This document shows, piece by piece, positions 43,106 to 51,949 of a stretch of 64,000 nt of DNA. The notes below the pieces were generated by a model. The model had not been told where the DNA came from and ran no database searches. It worked only from the letters and a program-made list of their open reading frames with translations. Source of the stretch: Nocardia africana NBRC 100379 (GTDB lineage Bacteria; Actinomycetota; Actinomycetes; Mycobacteriales; Mycobacteriaceae); the NCBI RefSeq assembly GCF_001612635.1, contig NZ_BDAV01000016.1, positions 1-64,000 on the forward strand, read 5' to 3'. The position numbers and the translations under genes were made by a program. Each line of letters begins with the position of its first letter. Position 1 is the first letter of the stretch.

Positions 43106-43467
43106 GGCTACTACCGATTCTCAACATCGATGGACTGGTGTAGTACGGAAATAACCGGCTTCCGGATCGTCAAACAGGGTTCTCGGCAAGGCTCTTCGGA
43201 TACACACTTCGCCCCCACCTCCGGAACCGGTCCCGCCCAACCCTTTCGAACGAGGACTCGACCCGTGCATGCCACGGCGCCCCTGCCGCCACGCCCGACC
43301 CGACCTTTTCCGGCACTCCGCCACAAATATCCCGCCGATCGACTACACGAGAAAATCTCGAGCAATTCATCGGTAAATACGAAATATCGCGAAACACCTC
43401 GCACATCGACATAAAATCCTACAGTCGATATGTCCTGCAGAGCCGGTCGCCAGACTTGGAGGCTCGT
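43106..43467. promoter_or_regulatory. Divergent intergenic region before the Mo-hydroxylase operon
   Basis: About 360 bp, with a distinctly AT-richer stretch from about 43320 to 43435, upstream of the molybdenum hydroxylase operon. It contains the interrupted repeat GACATA...TATGTC (about 43408-43434), a possible operator. A GGAGG ribosome site at its end supports the ATG at 43468. No coding frame is convincing. Confidence 0.5.
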
Positions 43468-44289
43468 ATGGATCTGAACACCGTCGAGGACGTCATTCGC
43501 CGGCCCTCGACTCGTCCGGGCCCGGATTGGCGCCCCGGTGACGCGTGGCTGGCCGGGGGAACGTGGTTGTTCTCCGAACCGCAGCCCACCCTGCGCCGGC
43601 TCGTCGACCTCACGTCGCTCGACTGGCCCAGCCTGGTGCCCACCGCCCAGGGCCTGGAAATCGGCGCGACGTGCACGATCAGGGAGCTGCACGAGTTCGC
43701 GCCGCCCCAGGACTGGTCCGCCGGCGGTCTGCTGCGCACCAGCTGCGAGGCGTTCCTGGCGTCGTTCAAGATCTGGAACGCCGCGACCGTGGGCGGCAAC
43801 ATCTGCATGTCGCTGCCGGCCGGTCCGATGATCACCATGAGCGTGGCACTCGAGGCGTGCTATCGGTTGTGGGCGACGGACGGGACGGAGCGAACGGTCG
43901 CGGCCGAGAATTTCGTGGGCGGCAATCATCTGAACGCGCTGGGCCCGGGAGAAATACTGCGAAGTATCCACATTCCCGCCTATGCGTTACGAAAAGCGTA
44001 CGCGCACCGGAGATTCAGCCTGACCAAGCTGGGCCGGTCCACGATATTCATGGTCGCCACCCGCACGCCGGGCGCCGACGACATGCTCCTGTGCATCACA
44101 GCGGCGACCGCGTATCCGATTGTCCTGCATTTCGATTCCGCTCCCGAGGCCGAAACAGTGCGGGACCACATCGATGCGATCCCGGCGGAGGTATGGTTCG
44201 CCGACCCCAACGGCACACCGGAGCACCGCAGACACCTCGCCCGGCACTACGCCGAGGAACTCCGGGCCGAACTCGGAGGCGCGAGATGA
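43468..44289 (+). CDS. Molybdenum hydroxylase FAD-binding subunit
   Basis: A 273-residue FAD subunit of the xanthine dehydrogenase/CoxM family. It has WLAGGTWLFSEPQP near the N terminus (FAD-binding loop), IGATCTIRELHEF, and NAATVGGNICMSLPAGP (second FAD motif), then the C-terminal CO_deh_flav_C-type domain. It would pass electrons from the FeS clusters of the next gene to NAD+ or another acceptor. The ATG at 43468 follows GGAGG, and its stop overlaps the next start by 4 bp. First gene of a five-gene operon. Confidence 0.87.
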   Translation: MDLNTVEDVIRRPSTRPGPDWRPGDAWLAGGTWLFSEPQPTLRRLVDLTSLDWPSLVPTAQGLEIGATCTIRELHEFAPPQDWSAGGLLRTSCEAFLASFKIWNAATVGGNICMSLPAGPMITMSVALEACYRLWATDGTERTVAAENFVGGNHLNALGPGEILRSIHIPAYALRKAYAHRRFSLTKLGRSTIFMVATRTPGADDMLLCITAATAYPIVLHFDSAPEAETVRDHIDAIPAEVWFADPNGTPEHRRHLARHYAEELRAELGGAR

Positions 44290-47000
44290 GCTTCGTCGTC
44301 AACGGCAAGACGTTCTCCCAGCAGCCACGGTCCGGGCAGTGCCTGCGGACCTTCCTGCGGCATCTGGGCTGGTTCGGGGTGAAGAAGGGCTGCGATGCCG
44401 GCGATTGCGGCGCGTGCACCGTGTGGCTGGACGGTCGTCCCGTGCACAGTTGCGTCACACCGGCATTCCGCGCCGACGGACACGAGGTGACGACGATCGA
44501 AGGGCTCGGGACACCCGAGAACCCGCATCCGATGCAGCGGCAGTTCCGCGACGCCCCCGGCTTCCAGTGCGGCTTCTGCACCGCCGGCATGATCATGACC
44601 GCGGCGGCGCTGACCGACGAACAGAAGCAGGACCTGCCGCACGCGCTGAAGGGAAACCTGTGCCGCTGCACCGGCTATCGGGCCGTCGAGGACGCGATCA
44701 ACGGCGTGTCCTCGATCGAGGTGGCCGAACCGGGGGCGGTGATCGGCACCAGTGTCGCCGCACCGGCCGCCACCGGCGTGGTGACGGGCCGCGCCGAGTA
44801 CACGATGGATACCGCACCCGAGGGCATGCTCCATCTGAAGGTGCTGCACTCCCCCCACGCCCACGCGCGCATCGTCTCCGTCGACAAGTCCGCGGCGCTG
44901 GCCGTACCGGGTGTACAACGCGTGTACACCTGGGAAGACGTGCCGCGCAAGCTGTTCACCACCGCCGTCCACACCGACCACCTCGTGGACCCCGACGACA
45001 CCTACATCCTGGACAACGTCGTGCGTTTCGTCGGACAGCGGGTCGTCGCGGTCCTCGCCGACTCGATCGCCGCCGCGGAAGAGGGCTGCCGCCGAGTCGT
45101 CGTCGAGTACGAGGTACTGCCCGCGGTATTCGATCCCGAGCAGGCGATGGCCTTCGGCGCACCGCAACTGCACGGCTCCGACGATCCGTTCGTCCACGAC
45201 CCGACCCGCAACATTCTCGTCGAACTGCACGGCGAAATCGGTGATACCGCATCGGGTTTCGCCGAGGCCGACGTCGTGCACGAAGGCACGTACTTCTCAC
45301 CACGGGTGCAGCACGTACATCTGGAGACGCACGGATCGATCGCCTGGATGGACGCGGGCCGGCTGCACGTGCGGACCAGTTCGCAATCTCCGTGGGTCGC
45401 CAAGGGCAAACTGGCCCACCTGTTCGACCTGCGCCCCGACCAGATCCGGGTCTTCTGCGAACGCGTCGGCGGAGGTTTCGGCGGCAAACAGGAGGTGCTC
45501 AGCGAAGATCTGGTGGCCCTGGCAACCTTGGACACCGGCCGCCCGACCTGCCTGGAGTACACCCGTGAGGAGGAGTTCACCAGCGCCCCGACCCGGCATC
45601 CGATGAAGATCACGGTGAAGCTCGGGGCGCGCGCCGACGGCACGCTGACCGCGATCCACTTCCGCAACGTCTCCAATACCGGCGCGTACGGCAACCACGG
45701 CGGCGAGACGCTGTTCGCCGGGGGCTCGGCCGTCGCCGCCTACCGCTGTCCCAACAAGAAGTTCGACGGCTACGTGGTCTACACCAACACCCTGCCCAGT
45801 GGCGGCTTGCGCGGCTACGGCATGACCCAGCCGGTCTTCGCGATGGAATCGGCGATGCACGAACTGGCCGTCGCGCTCGGCATGGATCCCCTGGAATTGC
45901 GGCGCCGCAATATCGTTCGCCCGGGTGACGCGCTGCTGTCGATCCACGACGAGGCCGACGACGTCGCCTTCACCGAGGACGGCCTGGGCGCGTGTATCGA
46001 CCGCGTCGACGCCGCACTGCGCGCGCATCCGGACGGCCAGGCACTGGGCGCGGACTGGTCGATCGGCACCGGCACCGCCGGCTCGATCCACGAAACCGCG
46101 CCCCCGACCGAACACATCTCGGTCGGGCTGGCCACCCTCGGTGACGACGGCATCTACGAGATCGCCGTGGGCACGGTCGAATTCGGTGAGGGAACCTCGA
46201 CCGCCCACGTCCAGATCGCGGCCGCCGAGCTGGGAACCACCCCGGCACGGATCCGGCTCGTCCAATCCGACACCGACAGAACCGGTTTCGACACCGGCGC
46301 CTTCGCCAGCGCGGGACTCTTCGTGGCCGGCAACGCCGTTGCGCGATCCGCGGCGGCGCTGCGCGACCGGATCCTGCGTTTCGCCTCCGCCTATACCGGT
46401 GTCGACCTGGGATCGTGCGCCATGGACGACGACGCCGTGCGCTGCGGTGACACCCGCGTTCCGCTCGCCGACCTCGCCGTGAGCGCCCGGAGCCGGGGCG
46501 CGCGACTGACCGAATCGCGCAAGGCGTACGGCTCACCGCGCAGCCTGTCCTGCAACGCCCACGGATTCCGGATCGCGGTACACCGCGTCACCGGCGAGAT
46601 CCGGATCCTCTACAGCGTGCAGGCGATCGACGCCGGGGTGGTGATCAACCCGGAGCAGGTCCGCGGACAGATCGAAGGCGGTGTGGTCCAGGGCGTCGGT
46701 TTCGTCCTGACCGAACACCATCAGATGAACAACGGCGTGGTGACCAATCCGACGCTGCGCAACTACCGCATCCCCGCCTACGCCGACGCTCCGCGCACCG
46801 AGGTGATCCTCGTCGGCTCGACCGATTCGGCGGGGCCGCTGCGGGCCAAGGGCATCGCCGAATCCTGCGTCAATCCCGTGGCGCCCGCCCTGGCGAATGC
46901 CGTGTACGACGCGACCGGTGTCCGCTACCGCGAGCTACCGCTGACGCCCGACCGGATCTTTTCGGCGCTGCGGGAATCCCGGCTGAGCTCGACCGGCTGA
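44286..47000 (+). CDS. Fused 2Fe-2S/molybdopterin hydroxylase subunit
   Basis: A 904-residue fusion of two normally separate XDH-family subunits. Residues 1-150 hold two 2Fe-2S sites: plant-type Cys36/41/44/56 and Cys95/98/126/128 (CGFCTAGM, CRCTG). Residues about 165-900 are the molybdopterin domain with GGGFGGKQE at 395-403, GGLRGYGMTQP, and the likely catalytic Glu859 in RAKGIAES. It should hydroxylate an N-heterocycle or aldehyde using water. An FeS-Mo fusion with a separate FAD chain is less common than three chains or one. The neighbouring deaminase hints at a purine- or pteridine-like substrate. Confidence 0.88.
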   Translation: MSFVVNGKTFSQQPRSGQCLRTFLRHLGWFGVKKGCDAGDCGACTVWLDGRPVHSCVTPAFRADGHEVTTIEGLGTPENPHPMQRQFRDAPGFQCGFCTAGMIMTAAALTDEQKQDLPHALKGNLCRCTGYRAVEDAINGVSSIEVAEPGAVIGTSVAAPAATGVVTGRAEYTMDTAPEGMLHLKVLHSPHAHARIVSVDKSAALAVPGVQRVYTWEDVPRKLFTTAVHTDHLVDPDDTYILDNVVRFVGQRVVAVLADSIAAAEEGCRRVVVEYEVLPAVFDPEQAMAFGAPQLHGSDDPFVHDPTRNILVELHGEIGDTASGFAEADVVHEGTYFSPRVQHVHLETHGSIAWMDAGRLHVRTSSQSPWVAKGKLAHLFDLRPDQIRVFCERVGGGFGGKQEVLSEDLVALATLDTGRPTCLEYTREEEFTSAPTRHPMKITVKLGARADGTLTAIHFRNVSNTGAYGNHGGETLFAGGSAVAAYRCPNKKFDGYVVYTNTLPSGGLRGYGMTQPVFAMESAMHELAVALGMDPLELRRRNIVRPGDALLSIHDEADDVAFTEDGLGACIDRVDAALRAHPDGQALGADWSIGTGTAGSIHETAPPTEHISVGLATLGDDGIYEIAVGTVEFGEGTSTAHVQIAAAELGTTPARIRLVQSDTDRTGFDTGAFASAGLFVAGNAVARSAAALRDRILRFASAYTGVDLGSCAMDDDAVRCGDTRVPLADLAVSARSRGARLTESRKAYGSPRSLSCNAHGFRIAVHRVTGEIRILYSVQAIDAGVVINPEQVRGQIEGGVVQGVGFVLTEHHQMNNGVVTNPTLRNYRIPAYADAPRTEVILVGSTDSAGPLRAKGIAESCVNPVAPALANAVYDATGVRYRELPLTPDRIFSALRESRLSSTG

Positions 47001-47011
47001 GCCGGGAGACC

Positions 47012-47983
47012 ATGATGCCCCGCGAGACGCCCGCCGGTCATGCCGCCACCGTCATCATCGGTGAGAAGGTCCGTCCAGGTTGCGAGGAGGCGTTCCTGGC
47101 CTGGCAGCACGGGCTCAACAGCATGGCGTCGCAGTATCCGGGATTCATCGCCGCGGAAATCGATCCGCCCGCACACCCACAGGCGCACTGGTCGCTGATC
47201 TACCGCTTCGACTCGATTCCGAATCTGCGCGCGTGGATCAACAGCGCCACCCGTCAGGACAGCCTCGCCGAGGGGCGGCGCTATCTCGACGGTCCACCCA
47301 CCCAGCAGATCGTCACCGGCGCGGCCGCACCACCGGACACCCTCGTCACCGCGGTGGTGACCCATCGAGTCCCTCCCGAGCAGATCGACGAATTCCTGGA
47401 GTGGCAGGACCGGCTTCGCTGCGCGGAGAACAGGTTTCCCGGATTCCGCGGATCGGAGATCTTCCGGCCGATCGAGGGCGTGCAGGACGAGTGGACGATG
47501 CTCTACCGCTACGACAGCGCCGCCGACCTGGACCGCTGGCTGACCTCCACCGAGCGGCAGCGACTACTCGACGAGGGAAAACGCTTCAGCGACTTCCACT
47601 TACGCACGATCGACAACTCGTTCGGCAGCTGGTTCGCCTTCGCGGACGGCGGCCCCGCGCACACACCGTCGCAGACGAAGACGTCGATCGCGGTGTGGGT
47701 CGGTTTGTACCCGACGGTCGTGCTGCTCTCGCTGGCGATGGCGCCCGCAGGGCTGCCGCTGTGGCTGGGCATGCTGATCGGAAACCTGTTGTCCAGCTTC
47801 GTCATGACGTTCGTGACGATGCCGCGCTATGTGAACCCGCTGCTCGAACGCTGGCTGCACCCGGCACCCGGTCCGGCGCGCAAGGCGATCGAGATTCGCG
47901 GCGCCGTGCTCATCACCGCGGTGATGGCGTTCTGGACGGTGCTGTTCTGGCTGGTGACCACCGTGTTCTGGCATCTGCCGTGA
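47012..47983 (+). CDS. Membrane protein with two ABM domains
   Basis: A 323-residue protein with tandem antibiotic-biosynthesis-monooxygenase-like ferredoxin folds (about 10-105 and 110-205; each has F-x-x-W-Q and PGF...EI patterns, such as FLAWQHGLN with PGFIAAEI, and FLEWQDRLR with PGFRGSEI). Three membrane helices follow (about 225-245, 250-270, 290-318). ABM domains oxidise or isomerise aromatic compounds without cofactors or act as scaffolds. Membrane anchoring of the pair suggests processing at the inner membrane face. ATG 47012 follows GGGAGA, 11 bp after the Mo-subunit stop. Confidence 0.83.
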   Translation: MMPRETPAGHAATVIIGEKVRPGCEEAFLAWQHGLNSMASQYPGFIAAEIDPPAHPQAHWSLIYRFDSIPNLRAWINSATRQDSLAEGRRYLDGPPTQQIVTGAAAPPDTLVTAVVTHRVPPEQIDEFLEWQDRLRCAENRFPGFRGSEIFRPIEGVQDEWTMLYRYDSAADLDRWLTSTERQRLLDEGKRFSDFHLRTIDNSFGSWFAFADGGPAHTPSQTKTSIAVWVGLYPTVVLLSLAMAPAGLPLWLGMLIGNLLSSFVMTFVTMPRYVNPLLERWLHPAPGPARKAIEIRGAVLITAVMAFWTVLFWLVTTVFWHLP

Positions 47984-48018
47984 CACCGGCCCACAACCGA
48001 GAAGGAGAAGTGACGACA

Positions 48019-49098
48019 ATGACCGAATCGAACGGCAGCGCGGTCCCGGCCTTCATGCGCCCGGTGATCGCCGACGAGCCGCCGGCCGGCGCCCGCACCG
48101 TCGCCGAACAGTCGGTGCTGGCGCTGAACGCCGCCATGTTGCAGCTGTACGACACATCGCTGGAGAAATTCAAACAGAACATGCTCGACCAGGTGCCGAT
48201 CATCCTGGCGCTGTTCACCGGCGCGGGCGGGCAGATGATCCTGTACCGGCCCGGGCGGGAACCGGAAGTAGCGCCGCCCGTGCCGATCGTCTACCAGCTG
48301 GCGAAGTCGGTGGGCCACAGCACCATGGCGATCTACGAGATCGTCGCACCGTACATTTCCAACGCGTACGCCAATCAGCTGTGGCGTCCGCCGCTGGAGA
48401 TGTACCGGGCCCAGCACCGCACGGCGTTCGACAGCCTCGGCGCGCTGGACATCTCGGACGAGGACCGCGCGGTGTTCCATGAGATCCTGCGGCGCAATCT
48501 GACCTTCATGGACGAATGCCTCACCCGGGGCGGTTACCGCTACGACGACGTCGAAAAATACATCCGCGACACCGAGCCCTGTTCGGCCCGGTCGATCGGC
48601 ATCGGCTCGGGGGCCCAGGTCGGCCACTGGATGGCGGTTCTCGACGAATGGAAGGCGAGCCTCGGCGAGGACTGGGAGCGCACCTACGCGGTGAGCAACT
48701 CGCTCTACGTCGCGCGGCAGAACAACATCCTCTACAGCGTTCTCGTCCAATTCATGGGCACCGAGACGATGGGCGACCGGTTGCTGCTGGTCGAGACGAC
48801 GGAATTCGAGACCACGCCGGAGAAGTTGCTCGACGTACTCGGCCGCATCGTCGCCGACCGCTCGCTGGGCATGGTGTTCTTCCGCGACTACTACCTCATG
48901 GACGCCGAACTGCTCGGTGGCGGCGGGCGCGCGGCCATCGAACGCGAAATGGCCGCGCGCGGACGGGAAGCGGTGCTGCCGCCCCTGGCGCCGTTCCGTT
49001 CCTACGAGTGGCCGTGGAAGACCGACCCCACCAAGGGAACCGGCCCGGCACGACTGGAGGACGTCGGATGCCCCATCCGGCCGGAACCGGTCGGCTGA
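48019..49098 (+). CDS. Unrecognised 359-residue protein of the Mo-hydroxylase operon
   Basis: A 359-residue mainly helical soluble protein that I cannot place in a family. Noticeable parts are VPIILALFTGAGGQMILYRPG near residues 52-75, YEIVAPYISNAYANQLW, RNLTFMDECLTRGGYRYDD, an SIGIGSGAQVGHW loop near 195, NNILYSVLVQFMGTETMGD, and a C-terminal FRSYEWPWKTDP. There is no signal peptide, clear cofactor motif or metal cluster. It is the fourth gene of the operon; ATG 48019 lies downstream of GAAGGAG (GTG 48010 possible). Co-occurrence with Mo-hydroxylase, ABM protein and deaminase suggests a dedicated enzyme or accessory factor. Confidence 0.75.
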   Translation: MTESNGSAVPAFMRPVIADEPPAGARTVAEQSVLALNAAMLQLYDTSLEKFKQNMLDQVPIILALFTGAGGQMILYRPGREPEVAPPVPIVYQLAKSVGHSTMAIYEIVAPYISNAYANQLWRPPLEMYRAQHRTAFDSLGALDISDEDRAVFHEILRRNLTFMDECLTRGGYRYDDVEKYIRDTEPCSARSIGIGSGAQVGHWMAVLDEWKASLGEDWERTYAVSNSLYVARQNNILYSVLVQFMGTETMGDRLLLVETTEFETTPEKLLDVLGRIVADRSLGMVFFRDYYLMDAELLGGGGRAAIEREMAARGREAVLPPLAPFRSYEWPWKTDPTKGTGPARLEDVGCPIRPEPVG

Positions 49099-49598
49099 TG
49101 CCGGAGAAGCCGAGTTCCGCGGATTTCACGCAGCGCGCCGTCGACATCGCTCGCGCCAGCGTCGCCGCGGGCGGACTGCCGTTCGGGACCGTGATCGTCA
49201 AGGACGGCGCGATCCTCGCCGAGGGCAGCAATTGTGTCGGCACCACTCACGACCCGACCGACCATGCGGAGATTCGCGCCATCCGCGCGGCATGCCGGAG
49301 GTTGGGCACCGAGTATCTGACCGGCTGCACGGTGTACGCCATCGCGCACCCGTGCCCGATGTGCCTGGCGGCGTTGTACCACTGCGCGCCCGACGAGGTC
49401 GTCTTCCTGGCCACGCGCGAGGATTGCGCGCCGTACCTGAGGGGCGGGAAGGACAAGTACTTCGAGCCCGGCACCTTCTACGCCGAGTTCGCCAAACCCT
49501 GGGAGGAGCGGCGGTTGCCGATGCGCTATCTGCCGCGCGCCGATGCCGTGGCGGTGTACGAGCAGTTCGCGCAGCGGCACGACGGTGAATCGTTGTGA
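49068..49598 (+). CDS. Nucleoside/guanine-type deaminase
   Basis: A 176-residue zinc-dependent deaminase of the cytidine/guanine deaminase fold. Zinc ligands and the catalytic Glu are in DHAEIRAI (His66, Glu68) and HPCPMC (Cys96, Cys99). GLPFGTVIVKDG and the C-terminal FYAEFAKPWEERRLPM fit bacterial guanine-deaminase-like proteins. It would remove an amino group from a purine-like ring. I chose ATG 49068 because GGAGG lies seven bases upstream, overlapping the previous gene by 31 bp; ATG 49098 is the alternative and lacks a ribosome site. Convergent with XdhC. Confidence 0.85.
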   Translation: MPHPAGTGRLMPEKPSSADFTQRAVDIARASVAAGGLPFGTVIVKDGAILAEGSNCVGTTHDPTDHAEIRAIRAACRRLGTEYLTGCTVYAIAHPCPMCLAALYHCAPDEVVFLATREDCAPYLRGGKDKYFEPGTFYAEFAKPWEERRLPMRYLPRADAVAVYEQFAQRHDGESL

Positions 49599-49617
49599 CA
49601 CAACGGTATCGGCCACG

Positions 49618-50745
49618 TCACGGGGTGTGGTCGTGGTGGATCGGTCCGGCGAGTTCGGTCAACGGGTGACCGGCGCCGCCCCGGGTGCGCATGATGATCT
49701 CCGCGACGATCGACACCGCCGTTTCCTGCGGGGTGCGAGCGCCCAGATCCAGGCCTACGGGGCCGGCGAGGCGGCGCAGTTCGGCGTCGGTGAGTCCCGC
49801 CGCGCGCAGGCGGCGCAGCCGATCGTCGTGCGTGCGCCGCGATCCCATCGCGCCGACGTAGCCGAAGGCGGGGAGCCGCAACGCCACCCGCAGGAGCGGA
49901 ACATCGAATTTCGGGTCGTGGGTGAGCACGCACACGACGGTCCGGCCGTCGAGGGTGTTCCGCTGCGCCTGCGCGGTGAGGTAGCGATCCGGCCGGTCCA
50001 CGACGACCTCGTCGGCGGCCGGAAATCGGTCCACGGTCGCGAACCTCGGGCGGGCGTCGCAGACCGTCACCCGGTAGCCGAGCAGAGCGCCCTGCTGTGC
50101 CAGCGCTGCGGCGAAGTCGATCGCGCCGAAGATCAGCATCCGTGGCCGGGGCGCGAAGGTGTTCACGAAGACATCCATGCCCGCCTCGAAGGGATGGCCG
50201 TCCGGCCCGCAGTTGATCACACCGGCACGGTCGGCCGCGAGCAGCTCGCGCGCACACGCGGCCACGGCGGCGTCGGCTCGTCCGGAGCCGAGCGATCCGT
50301 GGATCGAATCCGGAGTGACGATCAGCCGCCGGCCCAGCCGCGCGCCTTCCGAGGCTGCGACGACCGTGGCGATCGCGGTCGGGCGGTCGGCGGCGATGTC
50401 GGCGCGCACCCTCGGCAGGTGCCGGAACGTCTGCCGCGATATCGGCTCGGCGAAGACGTCGATCTCGCCGCCGCAGGTGAGCCCGATACCGAACAGCTCA
50501 TCGGTGTCGACCCCGTAGCTCTGTAGCCGAGGCCGGCCGATCCGCACCACCTCGGTGGCCAGTTCGTAGACGGCCGCGTCCACGCAGCCCCCGGAGACCG
50601 ATCCGGCGACGCTGCCGTCGGGAGCCACGATCATCGCCGCACCCGCCGGGCGCGGTGACGATCCCCTGGTGCGTACGACCGTGGCGACACCGGCGGTGCC
50701 ACCGGATCGCCAGATGGGCGTCAGTGCCGCCAGGACGTCGCGCAC
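49618..50745 (-). CDS. xdhC: XdhC/CoxI-family molybdenum cofactor maturation factor
   Basis: A 375-residue XdhC-type protein. The N-terminal XdhC/CoxI part has TRGSSPRPAGAAMIV and GSVSGGCVDAAV with the conserved Cys. A middle GLTCGGEIDVF follows, then a C-terminal Rossmann domain (MLIFGAIDFAAALAQQGALLGYRV and VCDARPRFAT). It should insert or sulfurate the cofactor of the adjacent Mo-hydroxylase. The expected GxGxxA nucleotide loop reads GAIDFAA, slightly altered. GTG 50745 or GTG 50757 is the start. Convergent with the deaminase gene. Confidence 0.87.
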   Translation of the reverse strand: MRDVLAALTPIWRSGGTAGVATVVRTRGSSPRPAGAAMIVAPDGSVAGSVSGGCVDAAVYELATEVVRIGRPRLQSYGVDTDELFGIGLTCGGEIDVFAEPISRQTFRHLPRVRADIAADRPTAIATVVAASEGARLGRRLIVTPDSIHGSLGSGRADAAVAACARELLAADRAGVINCGPDGHPFEAGMDVFVNTFAPRPRMLIFGAIDFAAALAQQGALLGYRVTVCDARPRFATVDRFPAADEVVVDRPDRYLTAQAQRNTLDGRTVVCVLTHDPKFDVPLLRVALRLPAFGYVGAMGSRRTHDDRLRRLRAAGLTDAELRRLAGPVGLDLGARTPQETAVSIVAEIIMRTRGGAGHPLTELAGPIHHDHTP

Positions 50746-51147
50746 TGCCGTACGCACCCTTCGGTCGCAGTGTCCGACTGCTGTAACCGCATCTTTGAAT
50801 GATGCGCGCCCCCGGGCAATCGCGCGGCAACAATGGGCAGTCGTGGCGAATGATCTCCGCAGGAGCCGGTCAGCTCGTCCCCGCTCGTCGCCGCTCAGCC
50901 GGGGGCATCGCATCGCCGCGTCCGCTGCCGTACATACTGGCCACGACACAGCAGACACGAGGACCGACCGTGCCGGCGGTGCGCCCCGCTGTGGCGCGTC
51001 CCGTGCGGCGGTGTGGGCGACGACGAAAGTGGGCAGGTGCGCAGCGGATCGGTGGATGGCGACATACCGGAAAACAGGGGCTCCCTGGGCCGTTCGACGG
51101 TCCCGGCACCGCCGTCCTGGTCCTCGATCCCGCCCGGCGACCACGAT
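50746..51147. other. Intergenic region between XdhC and HAD genes
   Basis: About 400 bp if the HAD gene starts at 51148. An open frame continues upstream of that GTG to 51013 but reads as Ser/Gly/Pro-rich, without fold. It should contain the divergent promoters. No operator or terminator was recognised. Confidence 0.4.
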
Positions 51148-51939
51148 GTGCGACTGGTCGTCTGCGATATGGACGGCACCCTGCTCACCGATTCCGGTGT
51201 CGTGCCCGACACGTTCTGGCCGCTGCTCGAGGTGATGCGTTCGCGGGGAGTGACCTTCGTGCCGGCCAGCGGGCGGCAGTACGCGACGCTGGCCGCACTG
51301 TTCGAGCGGGCGCCGGAGGGCGTGTCGTACATCGCCGAGAACGGTTGTCTCGTCGTGCATTCCGGCGTCGTCGTGTCCACGGCCTGCCTGGAGTTCGATA
51401 CCGTGCGAGAGGTCGTGCGGGCGACTCGGGAAGCGCCCGGCGCGGCCGGACTCGGACTGGTGGTGTGCGGCCTGGACAGCGCCTATATCGAGCGCACGGA
51501 TACGGCGTTCGTCGCCGAGGCGGCGAAGTACTACGCCCGCCTCGACCACGTCGACGATCTCACCGCGGTGACCGACAAGGTGCTGAAGCTGGCGATCTAC
51601 GACTTCGCCGATGCCGAGCGGACGGCCGAGCGGGTGTTCGGATCGATCGCCGCACGCGAGCAGGTCGTGGTGTCCGGCAAACACTGGATCGACATCATGA
51701 GCCGTGACGCGGACAAGGGTCGCGCGGTGCGGTCGCTGCAGGAGGCGCTCGGGATCCCGCCCACCCGCACCGCGGTGTTCGGCGACTACCTCAACGATCT
51801 CGAGATGCTCGATGCCGCGCGGTGGTCGTTCGCGATGGCCAACGCCCACCCCGAGGTTCGGGCCCGCGCCCGCTACCTCGCTCCCGCCAACGACGCGGAC
51901 GGCGTCGTGACGGTGTTGTCGCGAATGTTCGACTCCTGA
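51148..51939 (+). CDS. HAD-superfamily Cof-type phosphatase
   Basis: A 263-residue HAD hydrolase. Motif I is VVCDMDGTLL, followed by a motif II-like FVPASGRQYATL. Lys in DKVLKLAIYDFAD is the likely third motif, and motif IV is FGDYLNDLEML with acidic residues. Cof-type members dephosphorylate sugar phosphates or cofactors such as FMN; the substrate is unknown. The GTG at 51148 puts motif I at residues 4-10 as in relatives; an upstream GTG at 51013 would add 45 disordered residues. Confidence 0.83.
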   Translation: MRLVVCDMDGTLLTDSGVVPDTFWPLLEVMRSRGVTFVPASGRQYATLAALFERAPEGVSYIAENGCLVVHSGVVVSTACLEFDTVREVVRATREAPGAAGLGLVVCGLDSAYIERTDTAFVAEAAKYYARLDHVDDLTAVTDKVLKLAIYDFADAERTAERVFGSIAAREQVVVSGKHWIDIMSRDADKGRAVRSLQEALGIPPTRTAVFGDYLNDLEMLDAARWSFAMANAHPEVRARARYLAPANDADGVVTVLSRMFDS

Positions 51940-51949
51940 GCACTGCCCG

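Noticed and set aside
43111..43971. A minus-strand frame of 286 codons over the promoter and start of the Mo-hydroxylase operon
   Set aside because: No recognisable domain, opposite a clear FAD subunit gene and AT-rich promoter.
51013..51147. N-terminal extension of the HAD phosphatase
   Set aside because: Ser/Gly/Pro-rich and without ribosome site; relatives start just before the DMDGT motif.
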